A stretch of DNA of 35,890 bases from Actinomycetes bacterium (GTDB lineage: Bacteria; Actinomycetota; Acidimicrobiia; Acidimicrobiales; RAAP-2): NCBI GenBank assembly GCA_021820665.1, contig JAKADK010000025.1, forward strand, positions 1-35,890, read 5' to 3'. Below, piece after piece: positions 6,519 to 14,109 of the stretch. Both the position numbers and the translations under genes were made by a program. The notes below the pieces were generated by a model, which saw only the letters and a program-made list of their open reading frames with translations, did no database searches and was not told the origin of the DNA. How positions within the stretch are numbered: position 1 is the stretch's first letter; each line of letters opens with the position of its first letter.

Positions 6519-7571
6519 ATGTCCGGAGACGGCTGGAGGTACGAGGTGCCCGCTGATCTCGTCGTGGTGTCGGCGCCGGAGGACGACCACCACGACACTG
6601 GGCCCGGCCACCCAGAGCGCCCGGAACGTGTGCGCGCGGCATTGGCAGGGATCGATGCGGCGGGGCTGGGGGAGGCGGTCCGGGCCGTCGCCCCCCGGTT
6701 GGCCGCGGACAGGGAGCTTGCCCGGGTGCACCGACAGAGCTACCTCGATGCCATGCGGGCGTTCTGCCGGGCTGGCGGAGGTGCGGTCGACCCGGACACG
6801 ATGACCGGTCCCGGGTCGTGGGACACGGCCGTGCAAGCGGCCGGTGGTGCTCTCAGCGCCGTCGAGGCGTTACGCCGTGGCAACGGCCAGGCGGCGCTGG
6901 TGGCGATGCGCCCGCCCGGGCATCACGCCACGTCCGACCAGGCAATGGGGTTCTGCCTGCTCAACAACGTGGCTGTCGCCGCTGCCTCACTGGTCGAGGC
7001 GGGTGAGCGGGTGATGGTCGTGGACTGGGACGTCCATCACGGCAACGGCACGCAGTCGATCTTCTGGGACGACCCCCGGGTGCTGTACGTGTCCACCCAT
7101 CAGTCCCCGCTGTTCCCCGGGACCGGCCGGGCCGAGGAGACCGGGGGACCGGGGGCTCCCGGGAGCACCATCAACATCCCGCTGCCGGCGGGAGCCACCG
7201 GCGACGTGCTCCTGGCAGCCTTCGACCACGTCGTGGCGCCGGCGGCAGAGCGCTTCGCCCCGGGCTGGGTGCTCGTGTCCGCCGGCTACGACGGCCATCG
7301 GCGGGACCCGCTGGCCGATCTCCGCCTGACTGCCGGCGACTACGCCGATCTGACGACCCGGGTCCAGGCCATGGCGCCAGGGCCCGGCCGGACGGTGCTC
7401 GTGCTCGAGGGCGGCTACGACGTCGAAGCGGTCACGCTCTCAGTGGGCGCCAGCGCCGCTGCTCTGCTCGGCCACCCCTACCGGCCGGAGGCGGCCTCGA
7501 ACGGCGGCCCGGGCAAAGACGCTGTGGCTGCCGCCGAGCGGGTCCACCATGAGGTGGCAGGGAGATCGTGA
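6519..7571 (+). CDS. AcuC/class II histone-deacetylase-type deacetylase
   Basis: A 350-aa zinc hydrolase of the HDAC/AcuC/AphA superfamily, removing acyl groups from protein lysines or small amides such as polyamines. All active-site features are present: HHDTGPGHPERPER near the N-terminus, the His pair in RPPGHHA (H135/H136), the zinc ligands in DWDVHHGNGTQ (D171, H173), the third ligand in SAGYDGHRRDPL (D258) and the catalytic tyrosine in LEGGYD (Y300). Residue numbers are from the ATG at 6519, which sits after a G-rich tract. A TTG at 6462 is less likely. A hairpin follows the stop directly. A GNAT-fused acyl-CoA synthetase and a CoA ligase nearby suggest an AcuC-like role. Confidence 0.9.
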   Translation: MSGDGWRYEVPADLVVVSAPEDDHHDTGPGHPERPERVRAALAGIDAAGLGEAVRAVAPRLAADRELARVHRQSYLDAMRAFCRAGGGAVDPDTMTGPGSWDTAVQAAGGALSAVEALRRGNGQAALVAMRPPGHHATSDQAMGFCLLNNVAVAAASLVEAGERVMVVDWDVHHGNGTQSIFWDDPRVLYVSTHQSPLFPGTGRAEETGGPGAPGSTINIPLPAGATGDVLLAAFDHVVAPAAERFAPGWVLVSAGYDGHRRDPLADLRLTAGDYADLTTRVQAMAPGPGRTVLVLEGGYDVEAVTLSVGASAAALLGHPYRPEAASNGGPGKDAVAAAERVHHEVAGRS

Positions 7572-7602
7572 CCCGGGGGTGGCCGGTCATCTAGCCCCCG
7601 GG
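7572..7602 (+). terminator. Hairpin terminator after the deacetylase
   Basis: Perfect 8-bp arms CCCGGGGG/CCCCCGGG with a 15-base loop, starting at the base after the TGA stop. There is no T-tract. Confidence 0.6.
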
Positions 7603-7705
7603 CGTGGTGGTCGCTGAGGCCCGCCGGGGCTCCTGACCGCAGCGACGACATGGTACGGGCCGACCGATGTTGCGTGGAACGGCCGGGAGCCACCACAATG
7701 CCGGC

Positions 7706-9064
7706 GTGACCCCCGTCGTGATGACCCCGGACGAGGCTGTCTCCCAGATCGGTCGTCGCGACACGGTGGGGTTCGGTCTGGGCCCAGGCATCCCGCACGC
7801 CCTCATGCAGGCGCTCGGCCGGCGCGACGACTGGGAGGACCTGGTGCTCGGCGGCGCCCTCCTCCTCGATGTGTACCAGGTGTTGACCCACCCCGGCGTG
7901 TCGTACCGGAGCGGGTTCTTCGGCCCCGCCGAACGGATGCTGGTGGCAGCCGGTCACCGGGTCGACCACGTGCCTGGGGGGTTCAGGCAGTTCGCGCCGA
8001 TCATGGCCCGGTTCTCCCCCCGGGTGATGGCGGTGCAGGGTGCACCGGATGGGGATGACCGGATCAACCTGTCGCTGCACGTCGGCGGGACCCTGGCCGA
8101 GCTCCTGGCAGCCGGGCGCGACCCGGATCGCCTGCTCGTCGTGGAGGTGAACCCGAACCTGCCCCGCACGAGGGGTCTGGCGCTGCGGGGTGGGGACGGT
8201 TCTGGCCGGTGGCCCGCGCCCGGGTCGGGTGCAGTCATCGGGCCTGGCCACGATACGAACAGCCTGCCGATGGAGGTGGTCGACGTCGTCATCGAGGCAG
8301 ACCACCAACCCTTCGTCCTCCCCGAACCGCCTCCCACCCCCGCCGATCGAGCAATCGCTGGCATCGCCGCCGGCTACGTGACCGACGGCGCCACCCTCCA
8401 GACCGGGATCGGAGCCATCCCGAATCTCGTCGCCGCCACGTTGGCCGAAGGCTCCGGTGGTGGCTACGGGGTGCACAGCGAGATGTTTACCGACGGTCTG
8501 CGCCGGCTCCACCAGGCCGGAAAGGTCACCAACGACGCCAAGGGCATCTACGACGGGGTGTCGGTCACCACGTTCGCGCTCGGTTCAGCGGACCTCTACC
8601 GCTGGCTTCAGGACAACGACGAGGTGGGCTTCGTCCCGGTGGAGATGGTCAACGCCCCCGAGGTGATCGGTCGGAACCGGGCGATGGTCTCCCTGAACGG
8701 CGCCCTCTCGGTCGATCTCTACGGTCAGGTGGCGGCCGATCATCTAGAGGGGAACCAGATCTCCGGCGTGGGCGGGCACGAGGACTTCGTGTCCGGCACG
8801 GAGCTTCGCCTGGACAGCCATTCGCTCGTCTGTCTCCCGTCCACGGTGACGGTCGACGGCGAGCTGCGCTCCCGTCTCGTCACGGCGCTCCCGGCCGGCG
8901 AGGTGGTGTCGACGCCGCGCCACCACCTCGACGTCGTCGTCACCGAGCACGGTGCGGCCGAGGTGCGGGGTCTCACCGTCCGAGAGCGGGCCGAGGCTCT
9001 CGCGGCGATCGCCCACCCGCTTTTCCGGGACGAGCTGGCAGCGGCTGCTCACGGGCTGCGCTGA
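7706..9064 (+). CDS. Acetyl-CoA hydrolase/CoA-transferase family (4-hydroxybutyrate CoA-transferase-like)
   Basis: A 452-aa class I CoA-transferase expected to move CoA between acetate or another short acid and an acyl-CoA. The catalytic glutamate is in GVHSEMFTDG (E259 from this start). Other family blocks are TGIGAIPNLVAATL, ISGVGGHEDFVSG and the C-terminal TEHGAAEVRGLTVRERAEAL. The length matches the 4-hydroxybutyrate/acetate transferase group, but substrate is not decided by sequence. The start is uncertain: GTG 7706 is used, TTG/ATG-type alternatives lie at 7667 and 7721, and none has a good ribosome site. Its 3' end overlaps the convergent SRPBCC-like gene by 16 bp. Confidence 0.88.
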   Translation: MTPVVMTPDEAVSQIGRRDTVGFGLGPGIPHALMQALGRRDDWEDLVLGGALLLDVYQVLTHPGVSYRSGFFGPAERMLVAAGHRVDHVPGGFRQFAPIMARFSPRVMAVQGAPDGDDRINLSLHVGGTLAELLAAGRDPDRLLVVEVNPNLPRTRGLALRGGDGSGRWPAPGSGAVIGPGHDTNSLPMEVVDVVIEADHQPFVLPEPPPTPADRAIAGIAAGYVTDGATLQTGIGAIPNLVAATLAEGSGGGYGVHSEMFTDGLRRLHQAGKVTNDAKGIYDGVSVTTFALGSADLYRWLQDNDEVGFVPVEMVNAPEVIGRNRAMVSLNGALSVDLYGQVAADHLEGNQISGVGGHEDFVSGTELRLDSHSLVCLPSTVTVDGELRSRLVTALPAGEVVSTPRHHLDVVVTEHGAAEVRGLTVRERAEALAAIAHPLFRDELAAAAHGLR

Positions 9065-9609
9065 GGGCCAATCGCCGTCGCGATCGACGTCAGGAGGGTG
9101 CGCACGGTCGACTCGGCCACACGGTGGAGCACGAGCCGGTCCGCCTGACGGCCGAGGAGGCCAATAGGCGGGTGGTACCTGCCCTGGAGCTGGAGCTGTG
9201 TCACCGTGATCCCTATGGGGGCGATGCACAGGTCGGCGTCGAAGTCCGGGAACAGTGACGTGCCGCCCGTCGCCCGCCAGGAGAAGGAGACGACCGTGCT
9301 GTCTGACACCTGACGCGGCGGAGTCAGGCGAAGATCGACCTGCTTGGCAAGGCGGGCGGGCCATCTTCCTGGCGCCACGGCGATCCGGAGGTGCTCGTCT
9401 TCCGGCTGCCGGTGCTCATCGACAGCACGGGCCACGTCCAGCGCCGCCTCGAACAGCTGCCGGGCATCACCGCCGATGCGGGCCACCACGTCGTCGTAGG
9501 GCCGGTCGACCTCCACGAAGTCCTGGACGAACGCGGCGCGGGTCCGCTGGCCGCCCCCGGCCGGCCAACCGGCGGCGGGAATACTCACGTTCCGTGGACG
9601 GAGCAACAC
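9049..9609 (-). CDS. SRPBCC-like conserved hypothetical protein
   Basis: A 186-aa protein resembling polyketide-cyclase/START-like (SRPBCC) ligand-binding proteins. It has VQDFVEVDRPYDDVVARI near the N-terminus, a central beta-rich region (VVSFSWRATGG, PIGITVTQLQLQGRY) and a long C-terminal helix (ADRLVLHRVAESTVRTLL). No enzyme activity can be assigned. The GTG at 9609 is the longest start, and a GTG at 9588 is an alternative. Both lack a clear ribosome site. The palindrome at 9761-9774 lies about 150 bp upstream, linking it to the PNPOx/HAD operon by shared operator. The 3' end overlaps the convergent CoA-transferase. Confidence 0.7.
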   Translation of the reverse strand: MLLRPRNVSIPAAGWPAGGGQRTRAAFVQDFVEVDRPYDDVVARIGGDARQLFEAALDVARAVDEHRQPEDEHLRIAVAPGRWPARLAKQVDLRLTPPRQVSDSTVVSFSWRATGGTSLFPDFDADLCIAPIGITVTQLQLQGRYHPPIGLLGRQADRLVLHRVAESTVRTLLTSIATAIGPQRSP

Positions 9610-9760
9610 GCGGTGAGCCCGGCTCGGGCTGCCGGCTCCTCATCGCGTTGTCCGCGTCGTGCTCTCGACATGGCACCCCTCAGATCTCAGATCATCCGCA
9701 CGGTGGACTCTGCGCACCATGCTCATGTCCAGTGTCGGTCGCCGTGGGGCGTGGCGGGTA

Positions 9761-9774
9761 GGGCCGTTCGGCCC
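9761..9774. promoter_or_regulatory. DevR/DosR-like palindrome (site 3)
   Basis: GGGCCGTTCGGCCC, an exact copy of the site at 4869-4882, with similar flanks (TA before, TTA after). It lies upstream of the minus-strand SRPBCC-like gene, in a 249-bp gene-free gap (9610-9858). Confidence 0.5.
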
Positions 9775-9811
9775 TTACGCGGAGAACACGCCCGCAAGGT
9801 CCGGGTTCCTC

Positions 9812-9857
9812 GCCTGCCACCGGCCAGGAGGGAACCGGATTTGGCCCGGTGGCAGGC
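9812..9857 (-). terminator. Hairpin terminator after the secreted Rpf-like gene
   Basis: A perfect 12-bp stem GCCTGCCACCGG/CCGGTGGCAGGC with a 22-base loop, beginning one base past the stop codon at 9859. There is no T-tract. Confidence 0.65.
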
Positions 9858-9858
9858 T

Positions 9859-10974
9859 TCAGTTGCGACAGCTGTCGACCCACGGCTGCTCGCCGTCCAT
9901 GGCGTAGAGGGCGACGGCCAGGGTGTCCTGGTCCGCCTTGGACGCCAGGTTCGGCGGGACCCCGACCAGGGCGGGGAGCCCGGCCGCCAGCGCAGCCGCG
10001 TTCCACGTGGCCTGGCTGAACTGGAAGGCGCCCCGATAGACCCCGTTCGGCGACACCGCCCCGTAGTTCCCGCCCGATTCCGCCTGGACGACGCACCGCA
10101 GGAAGGGGTTCAACGCCGGATCGGACACGGCACCGCCACCGGTCGCTGCCGCGGGTGTTGACGGGGTGGCAGGGCTCGGGCTCGACTGCGGAGCCTGGGC
10201 GGCTGATGTCGCCGCCGGTGCACGCGGGGGTGCCGAGACGGCGTGCACGGCCGCGATCTCGGCTGCCCGGATGGCTGCCGCAGCTGCCGCCCGCTGAGCG
10301 GCCGCCTGCTGGGCAACTGCCACCGCCAGCTGCCCGGTCACCTCCGCCTGGGATGCCGCGAGCTGCCGTTCGTAGGCCGTGGCCTGGGCCAAGACGGTCG
10401 CCTGGTGTGCCACGGCGCTCTCGACCCGTTGTTCGCCTCGACGGAGCGCTGCCTCGTTCCCGGCGAGCACGCCCTGGGCCGTGCGGAGCCGATCGAGAGC
10501 CGTCGTGATGTTCCCCGCCGCTACCGTCTCGTACTCCGCTCGGTCCTGCTGGGAGGTCGCGTTCCCGGCGAACAACAGCGCGTCGGACCCGGTGGCCACG
10601 GTGCCTGCGTCCATGTACTCCGTGAGCGCCTGGTGCCGCACGGCCAGGGTGGCGACCGTGAGACGGCCCTGGTCGGCGGCGATCTCCGACTCGACGTGGA
10701 CGACCGAAGCGACGGCGGACGCGGCGTCCGCCGTCAGGACGGAGTACTGCTGACGGGCTGCTTCGACCTGGAGCTGCTCACGGACCAGCTGTTGCGCGAC
10801 GGTGGCCGCCTGCTGCCGGAGGTTCGACACGGTATCCCCACCGGCAGGACGAACGGGCGCTACCACCGCGAGGGTGGCAGTGGCGGAGAGAGCCAGGACA
10901 AGGACCAGCGGGACCACCCACCGGACCGACCTCGCGCTCACCATCGCCGTCGGTACGAACCGGGAAGGCGTCAC
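9859..10974 (-). CDS. Secreted coiled-coil protein with Rpf/lysozyme-like C-terminal domain
   Basis: A 371-aa exported protein. A signal peptide or anchor (VPLVLVLALSATATLAVVAPV, shown here as its core, residues 21-41) follows a basic start. A long alanine/glutamine-rich coiled coil (about 48-240) resembles CwlO/PcsB-type cell-wall regulators. A Pro/Ala/Ser linker (about 248-285) leads to a compact domain, NPFLRCVVQAESGG...YRGAFQFSQATW, like resuscitation-promoting-factor or transglycosylase folds. The likely catalytic Glu is residue 299. The predicted role is peptidoglycan cleavage during growth resumption or division. The start is GTG 10974, and ATG 10944 is an alternative. A strong hairpin follows the stop. 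Confidence 0.85.
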   Translation of the reverse strand: MTPSRFVPTAMVSARSVRWVVPLVLVLALSATATLAVVAPVRPAGGDTVSNLRQQAATVAQQLVREQLQVEAARQQYSVLTADAASAVASVVHVESEIAADQGRLTVATLAVRHQALTEYMDAGTVATGSDALLFAGNATSQQDRAEYETVAAGNITTALDRLRTAQGVLAGNEAALRRGEQRVESAVAHQATVLAQATAYERQLAASQAEVTGQLAVAVAQQAAAQRAAAAAAIRAAEIAAVHAVSAPPRAPAATSAAQAPQSSPSPATPSTPAAATGGGAVSDPALNPFLRCVVQAESGGNYGAVSPNGVYRGAFQFSQATWNAAALAAGLPALVGVPPNLASKADQDTLAVALYAMDGEQPWVDSCRN

Positions 10975-11122
10975 GATGGCCCAACGCTAGCTGGGTGACG
11001 GCATTAGCACAAAGAGAACGATGCGGCGCGGATGGGATCGCTCTCAGGGACGGCAGGCTCGGGTCTGGTGCGGGTCAGCCTCGTGGCACGCCGGCGCCCG
11101 GCGGGAGGCAGGGAGGGGTCGT

Positions 11123-11152
11123 GGCGGCGCCGGGGAACCGCGGGTCGCCGCC
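11123..11152 (-). terminator. Possible terminator after the acyl-CoA synthetase
   Basis: 7-bp arms GGCGGCG/CGCCGCC with a 16-base loop, 16 bases beyond the stop at 11169. It is weak evidence in GC-rich DNA. Confidence 0.3.
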
Positions 11153-11177
11153 CGGCTATGCCAGCCGGCTATGCCAG
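11152..11177. repeat. 13-bp tandem duplication at a stop codon
   Basis: Two exact copies of CCGGCTATGCCAG followed by CCGGC of a third. The TAG stop of the synthetase gene (11171-11169) lies in the copy nearer the gene, and the other copy places a second identical stop beyond it. This is probably replication slippage with no coding effect. Confidence 0.7.
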
Positions 11178-13928
11178 CCGGCGGGAGTCGTCCCGTCGGC
11201 GCACCGGTGTCGTCGCCCGGCGCAGGCGGGCATCGACGACGACGGCGCCGGTCCGCGTGGCGATGACCGGGTTGGCGTCCATCTCCGCCAGTTCGGGAAG
11301 GTCCTCGGCCAGCCGTCCGAACCGGAGGAGGAGGTCGACCAGCGCGTCGATGTCGACTGCGGGGGAGCCGCGATAGCCGGTGAGCAGTGGCGAGCCCCGC
11401 AGGCCGAGGACCATCTCGCGGGCGTCGACGTCGGTCAGCGGCGCCAGGCGTAACGAATGGTCTCCGAGCAGCTCGACGGCGGTCCCTCCGAGACCGAAGA
11501 GCACTTGGGGTCCGAAGATCGGGTCCTGGACGATGCCGACGATGACCTCCACGCCGGCATCGGCCATCGGCTGCACGACGGCGCCGGCCATTGCCTCGCC
11601 GACGACGCCCTGCATGCGCGCGTACGCGGCCCGGACGTCGCCTGGCGATCCGAGGTCTAGCGCGACACCCCCGAGGTCGCTCTTGTGGACGATGCCGGCG
11701 CCACTGGCCTTCAACGCCACTGGGAACCCGAGCCGGTCGGCCGCCGCCGCCGCCTCCTCGGGGTCACGGACGGCGGTGGTCGGCTGGGTCGGGATCCCGT
11801 AGGAGGCGAGGACCTCCATGGCCGGCACGCCCGTCACCCACCCGCTGGGATCGGCGGCCTCTCCGAGCAGGCGGCGGGCCGTGTTGGGCTCCACGCTCTC
11901 CAGCGCCGGTAGGGCGCCGAGCGGCTTGGCCCGCCACTGAGCGTACCGGACGGCATGGGCGAGGGCCTGTACGGCGGTCTCCGGGTAGGTGAAGCACGGT
12001 ACCGGCCTGTTCGCCTGCGCCAGGATGTCCCGGCCGCTGCGGGAGCCGAGGATGCTCGCGACAACGGTGCGCGGCGGTTCTGCGCCGTTGGCGGCGGCGA
12101 CGATGGCCCGGGCCACGTCGTCGGTCTCGGTGACGAGGGGAGGGGTGAACACCACGACCGCGGCGTCCACCTCACCGCTGGCCAGGATGACCTGGAGGCT
12201 CCGTTGGTAGGACGCCGCCGTCCCCGATGCTCCCAGGTCCACCGGGTTGAGGACGCTACCGGCGCCGGGGGTGATGTGCCGGAGTGCCTCCTGGGTTTCG
12301 CGGCGGAGCTCGGGCACGACCATCCCCTGCCCGGAGCAGGCGTCGGCGGCGAGCACGCCCGGCCCGCCGGAGTTGGTGACGATAGCCACCCGCCGTCCGT
12401 CGGGCAGCGGCTGGTCGACGAGGACCGAGGCGGCGTCGAAGAGCTCCTCGACCGTGTCGACCCGGAGCACGCCGGCCTGGGCCAGGAGCGCGTCGACCGC
12501 TTCGTCCGGGCTGGCCAGGGCGGCGGTGTGGGACGACGCCGCTCGACGGCCCGCCCCGGAGCGCCCGCTCTTCACCACGAGGATCGGTTTGTTGCGTCCG
12601 ATCCGACGGGCCAGGCGGGAGAACTTGCGGGGGTTCCCGAACGACTCGAGGTAGAGGAGCAGGGCGGCGGTGCCGTCGTCGTGCTCCCACCACTCGAGGA
12701 CGTCGTTCCCGCTCACGTCGGCCTTGTTGCCCATCGAGACGAAGGTGGACAACCCGATCCCCCGGGAGCGAGCCTCTCCGAGGATGGCGATGCCGAGACC
12801 GCCCGACTGGGAGGCGAAACCGACCCGACCGGCCACCGGGGCATCGGCGGCGAAGGTGGCGTTGAGCGACACGGCCGGGTCGGTGTTGAGCACGCCGAAG
12901 CAGTTGGGGCCGACGATGCGCATCCCGTGGCGCCGGGCGATGGCCACGAGCTCACGCTGCGCCTCGAGACCCTCCGGGCTGGACTCGGCGAAACCGGTCG
13001 AGACGATGACCAATCCTCCCACGTGCCGGTGTCCGCATGCCTCGGCCACCTCGACCACGCTGTCGGCCGGCACGGCGATGACAGCCAGGTCGACGTCACC
13101 CGGGACGTCGTCGATCGACGGCCAGCACGGGATGCTGGCGATCTGGCGAGCTGAGGGGTTGACCGGGTAGACGGGACCCTGGAACGCCCCCCTGACCAGG
13201 TTCCTCACCAGCTCGTGCCCGATGGTGCCGGGCCGGCGGGAGGCGCCGATCACGGCGACCGAGCCCGGTCGCAGCAGGCGCTCGAGGGAGCGTACGACGG
13301 CCCGCGCGTCGCGCCGGTCGGCCGCCTCGAGGGCGTCGGCCGTGGGGGCGATGTCGAGCACGATGTGCACGACGCCCGCCTCCATGCTCGACTGGCGGGC
13401 GAACCCCACCGATCCGAACACCCCCAGCATCCGGTTGTTGACGGCCAGGGTGTCGGCGGCAAATCGCTTGACTCCGTGGAGGCGTGCCCGGGCCGCCAGG
13501 TGCTCCAGGAGCAGGGTCCCCACGCCGTTGCCCTGCTCGGCATCGAGCACGGCGAAGGCGGTCTCCGCCTCGTCGCTACCCACCGCCCGGTCATACTGGG
13601 CGATCCCGATGATGTCGTCGCCTCGCAGTGCCACCAGGGCGAGATGGTCCGGGTCGCCCGACCGGCAGAGGCGCTCGACTTCCCGGTCGGTGAGGGTGGG
13701 ATGGGGACTGAAGTAGCGGAGCCAGATCGTCTCCGGCGAGAGCCGGGAGTGGAATCGGACCACCGCCGGTCCGTCCTCCTCCGAGATCGGCCGGAGAGTC
13801 GCCGTCGTGCCGTCAGCCAGGCGGACCGCCGCACTGTCTCCCTGAGCCATCCCGTCCGCCATCTCTGCGGATCGTGGCACATCGCCGGCCGGCACCCCGG
13901 CTCCGCTGCCGCTGATCTCTCCGTCCAT
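11169..13928 (-). CDS. GNAT acetyltransferase fused to NDP-forming acyl-CoA synthetase
   Basis: A 919-aa fusion. The N-terminal GNAT domain (about residues 30-185, acetyl-CoA loop around EQGNGVGTLLLEHL) is followed by a CoA-binding domain (VAVIGASRRPGTIGHE). A succinyl-CoA ligase-like part carries the phospho-histidine in ASSHTAALASPDEA (H467), and an ATP-grasp domain with FPVALKASGAGIVHKSDLGG closes the protein. Such proteins (PatZ-like) acetylate lysines or make acyl-CoA from acid, CoA and ATP. The histidine is present, so the ligase half looks active. The ATG at 13928 has GGGAAGG upstream, and a 75-residue longer frame to 14153 is low complexity. It is divergent from the AMP-forming ligase, 181 bp apart. 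Confidence 0.9.
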   Translation of the reverse strand: MDGEISGSGAGVPAGDVPRSAEMADGMAQGDSAAVRLADGTTATLRPISEEDGPAVVRFHSRLSPETIWLRYFSPHPTLTDREVERLCRSGDPDHLALVALRGDDIIGIAQYDRAVGSDEAETAFAVLDAEQGNGVGTLLLEHLAARARLHGVKRFAADTLAVNNRMLGVFGSVGFARQSSMEAGVVHIVLDIAPTADALEAADRRDARAVVRSLERLLRPGSVAVIGASRRPGTIGHELVRNLVRGAFQGPVYPVNPSARQIASIPCWPSIDDVPGDVDLAVIAVPADSVVEVAEACGHRHVGGLVIVSTGFAESSPEGLEAQRELVAIARRHGMRIVGPNCFGVLNTDPAVSLNATFAADAPVAGRVGFASQSGGLGIAILGEARSRGIGLSTFVSMGNKADVSGNDVLEWWEHDDGTAALLLYLESFGNPRKFSRLARRIGRNKPILVVKSGRSGAGRRAASSHTAALASPDEAVDALLAQAGVLRVDTVEELFDAASVLVDQPLPDGRRVAIVTNSGGPGVLAADACSGQGMVVPELRRETQEALRHITPGAGSVLNPVDLGASGTAASYQRSLQVILASGEVDAAVVVFTPPLVTETDDVARAIVAAANGAEPPRTVVASILGSRSGRDILAQANRPVPCFTYPETAVQALAHAVRYAQWRAKPLGALPALESVEPNTARRLLGEAADPSGWVTGVPAMEVLASYGIPTQPTTAVRDPEEAAAAADRLGFPVALKASGAGIVHKSDLGGVALDLGSPGDVRAAYARMQGVVGEAMAGAVVQPMADAGVEVIVGIVQDPIFGPQVLFGLGGTAVELLGDHSLRLAPLTDVDAREMVLGLRGSPLLTGYRGSPAVDIDALVDLLLRFGRLAEDLPELAEMDANPVIATRTGAVVVDARLRRATTPVRRRDDSRRLA

Positions 13929-14109
13929 GGCCGACCTTCCCGTGTTCCCGTGTTCCCATGCCGACCGTAGCGGAGACCGGCCATCGCCCGACCGTCGCAG
14001 GATGCAGAGGGCGGGGCCGCCGGGGCGCGTCCCGTTCCGCGGAAGGTAGCCTTCACCCCGGATCCCTCCCGCCGGGTGGCGGCGGGACCGGCCGCGAGGA
14101 GGCGCCACC

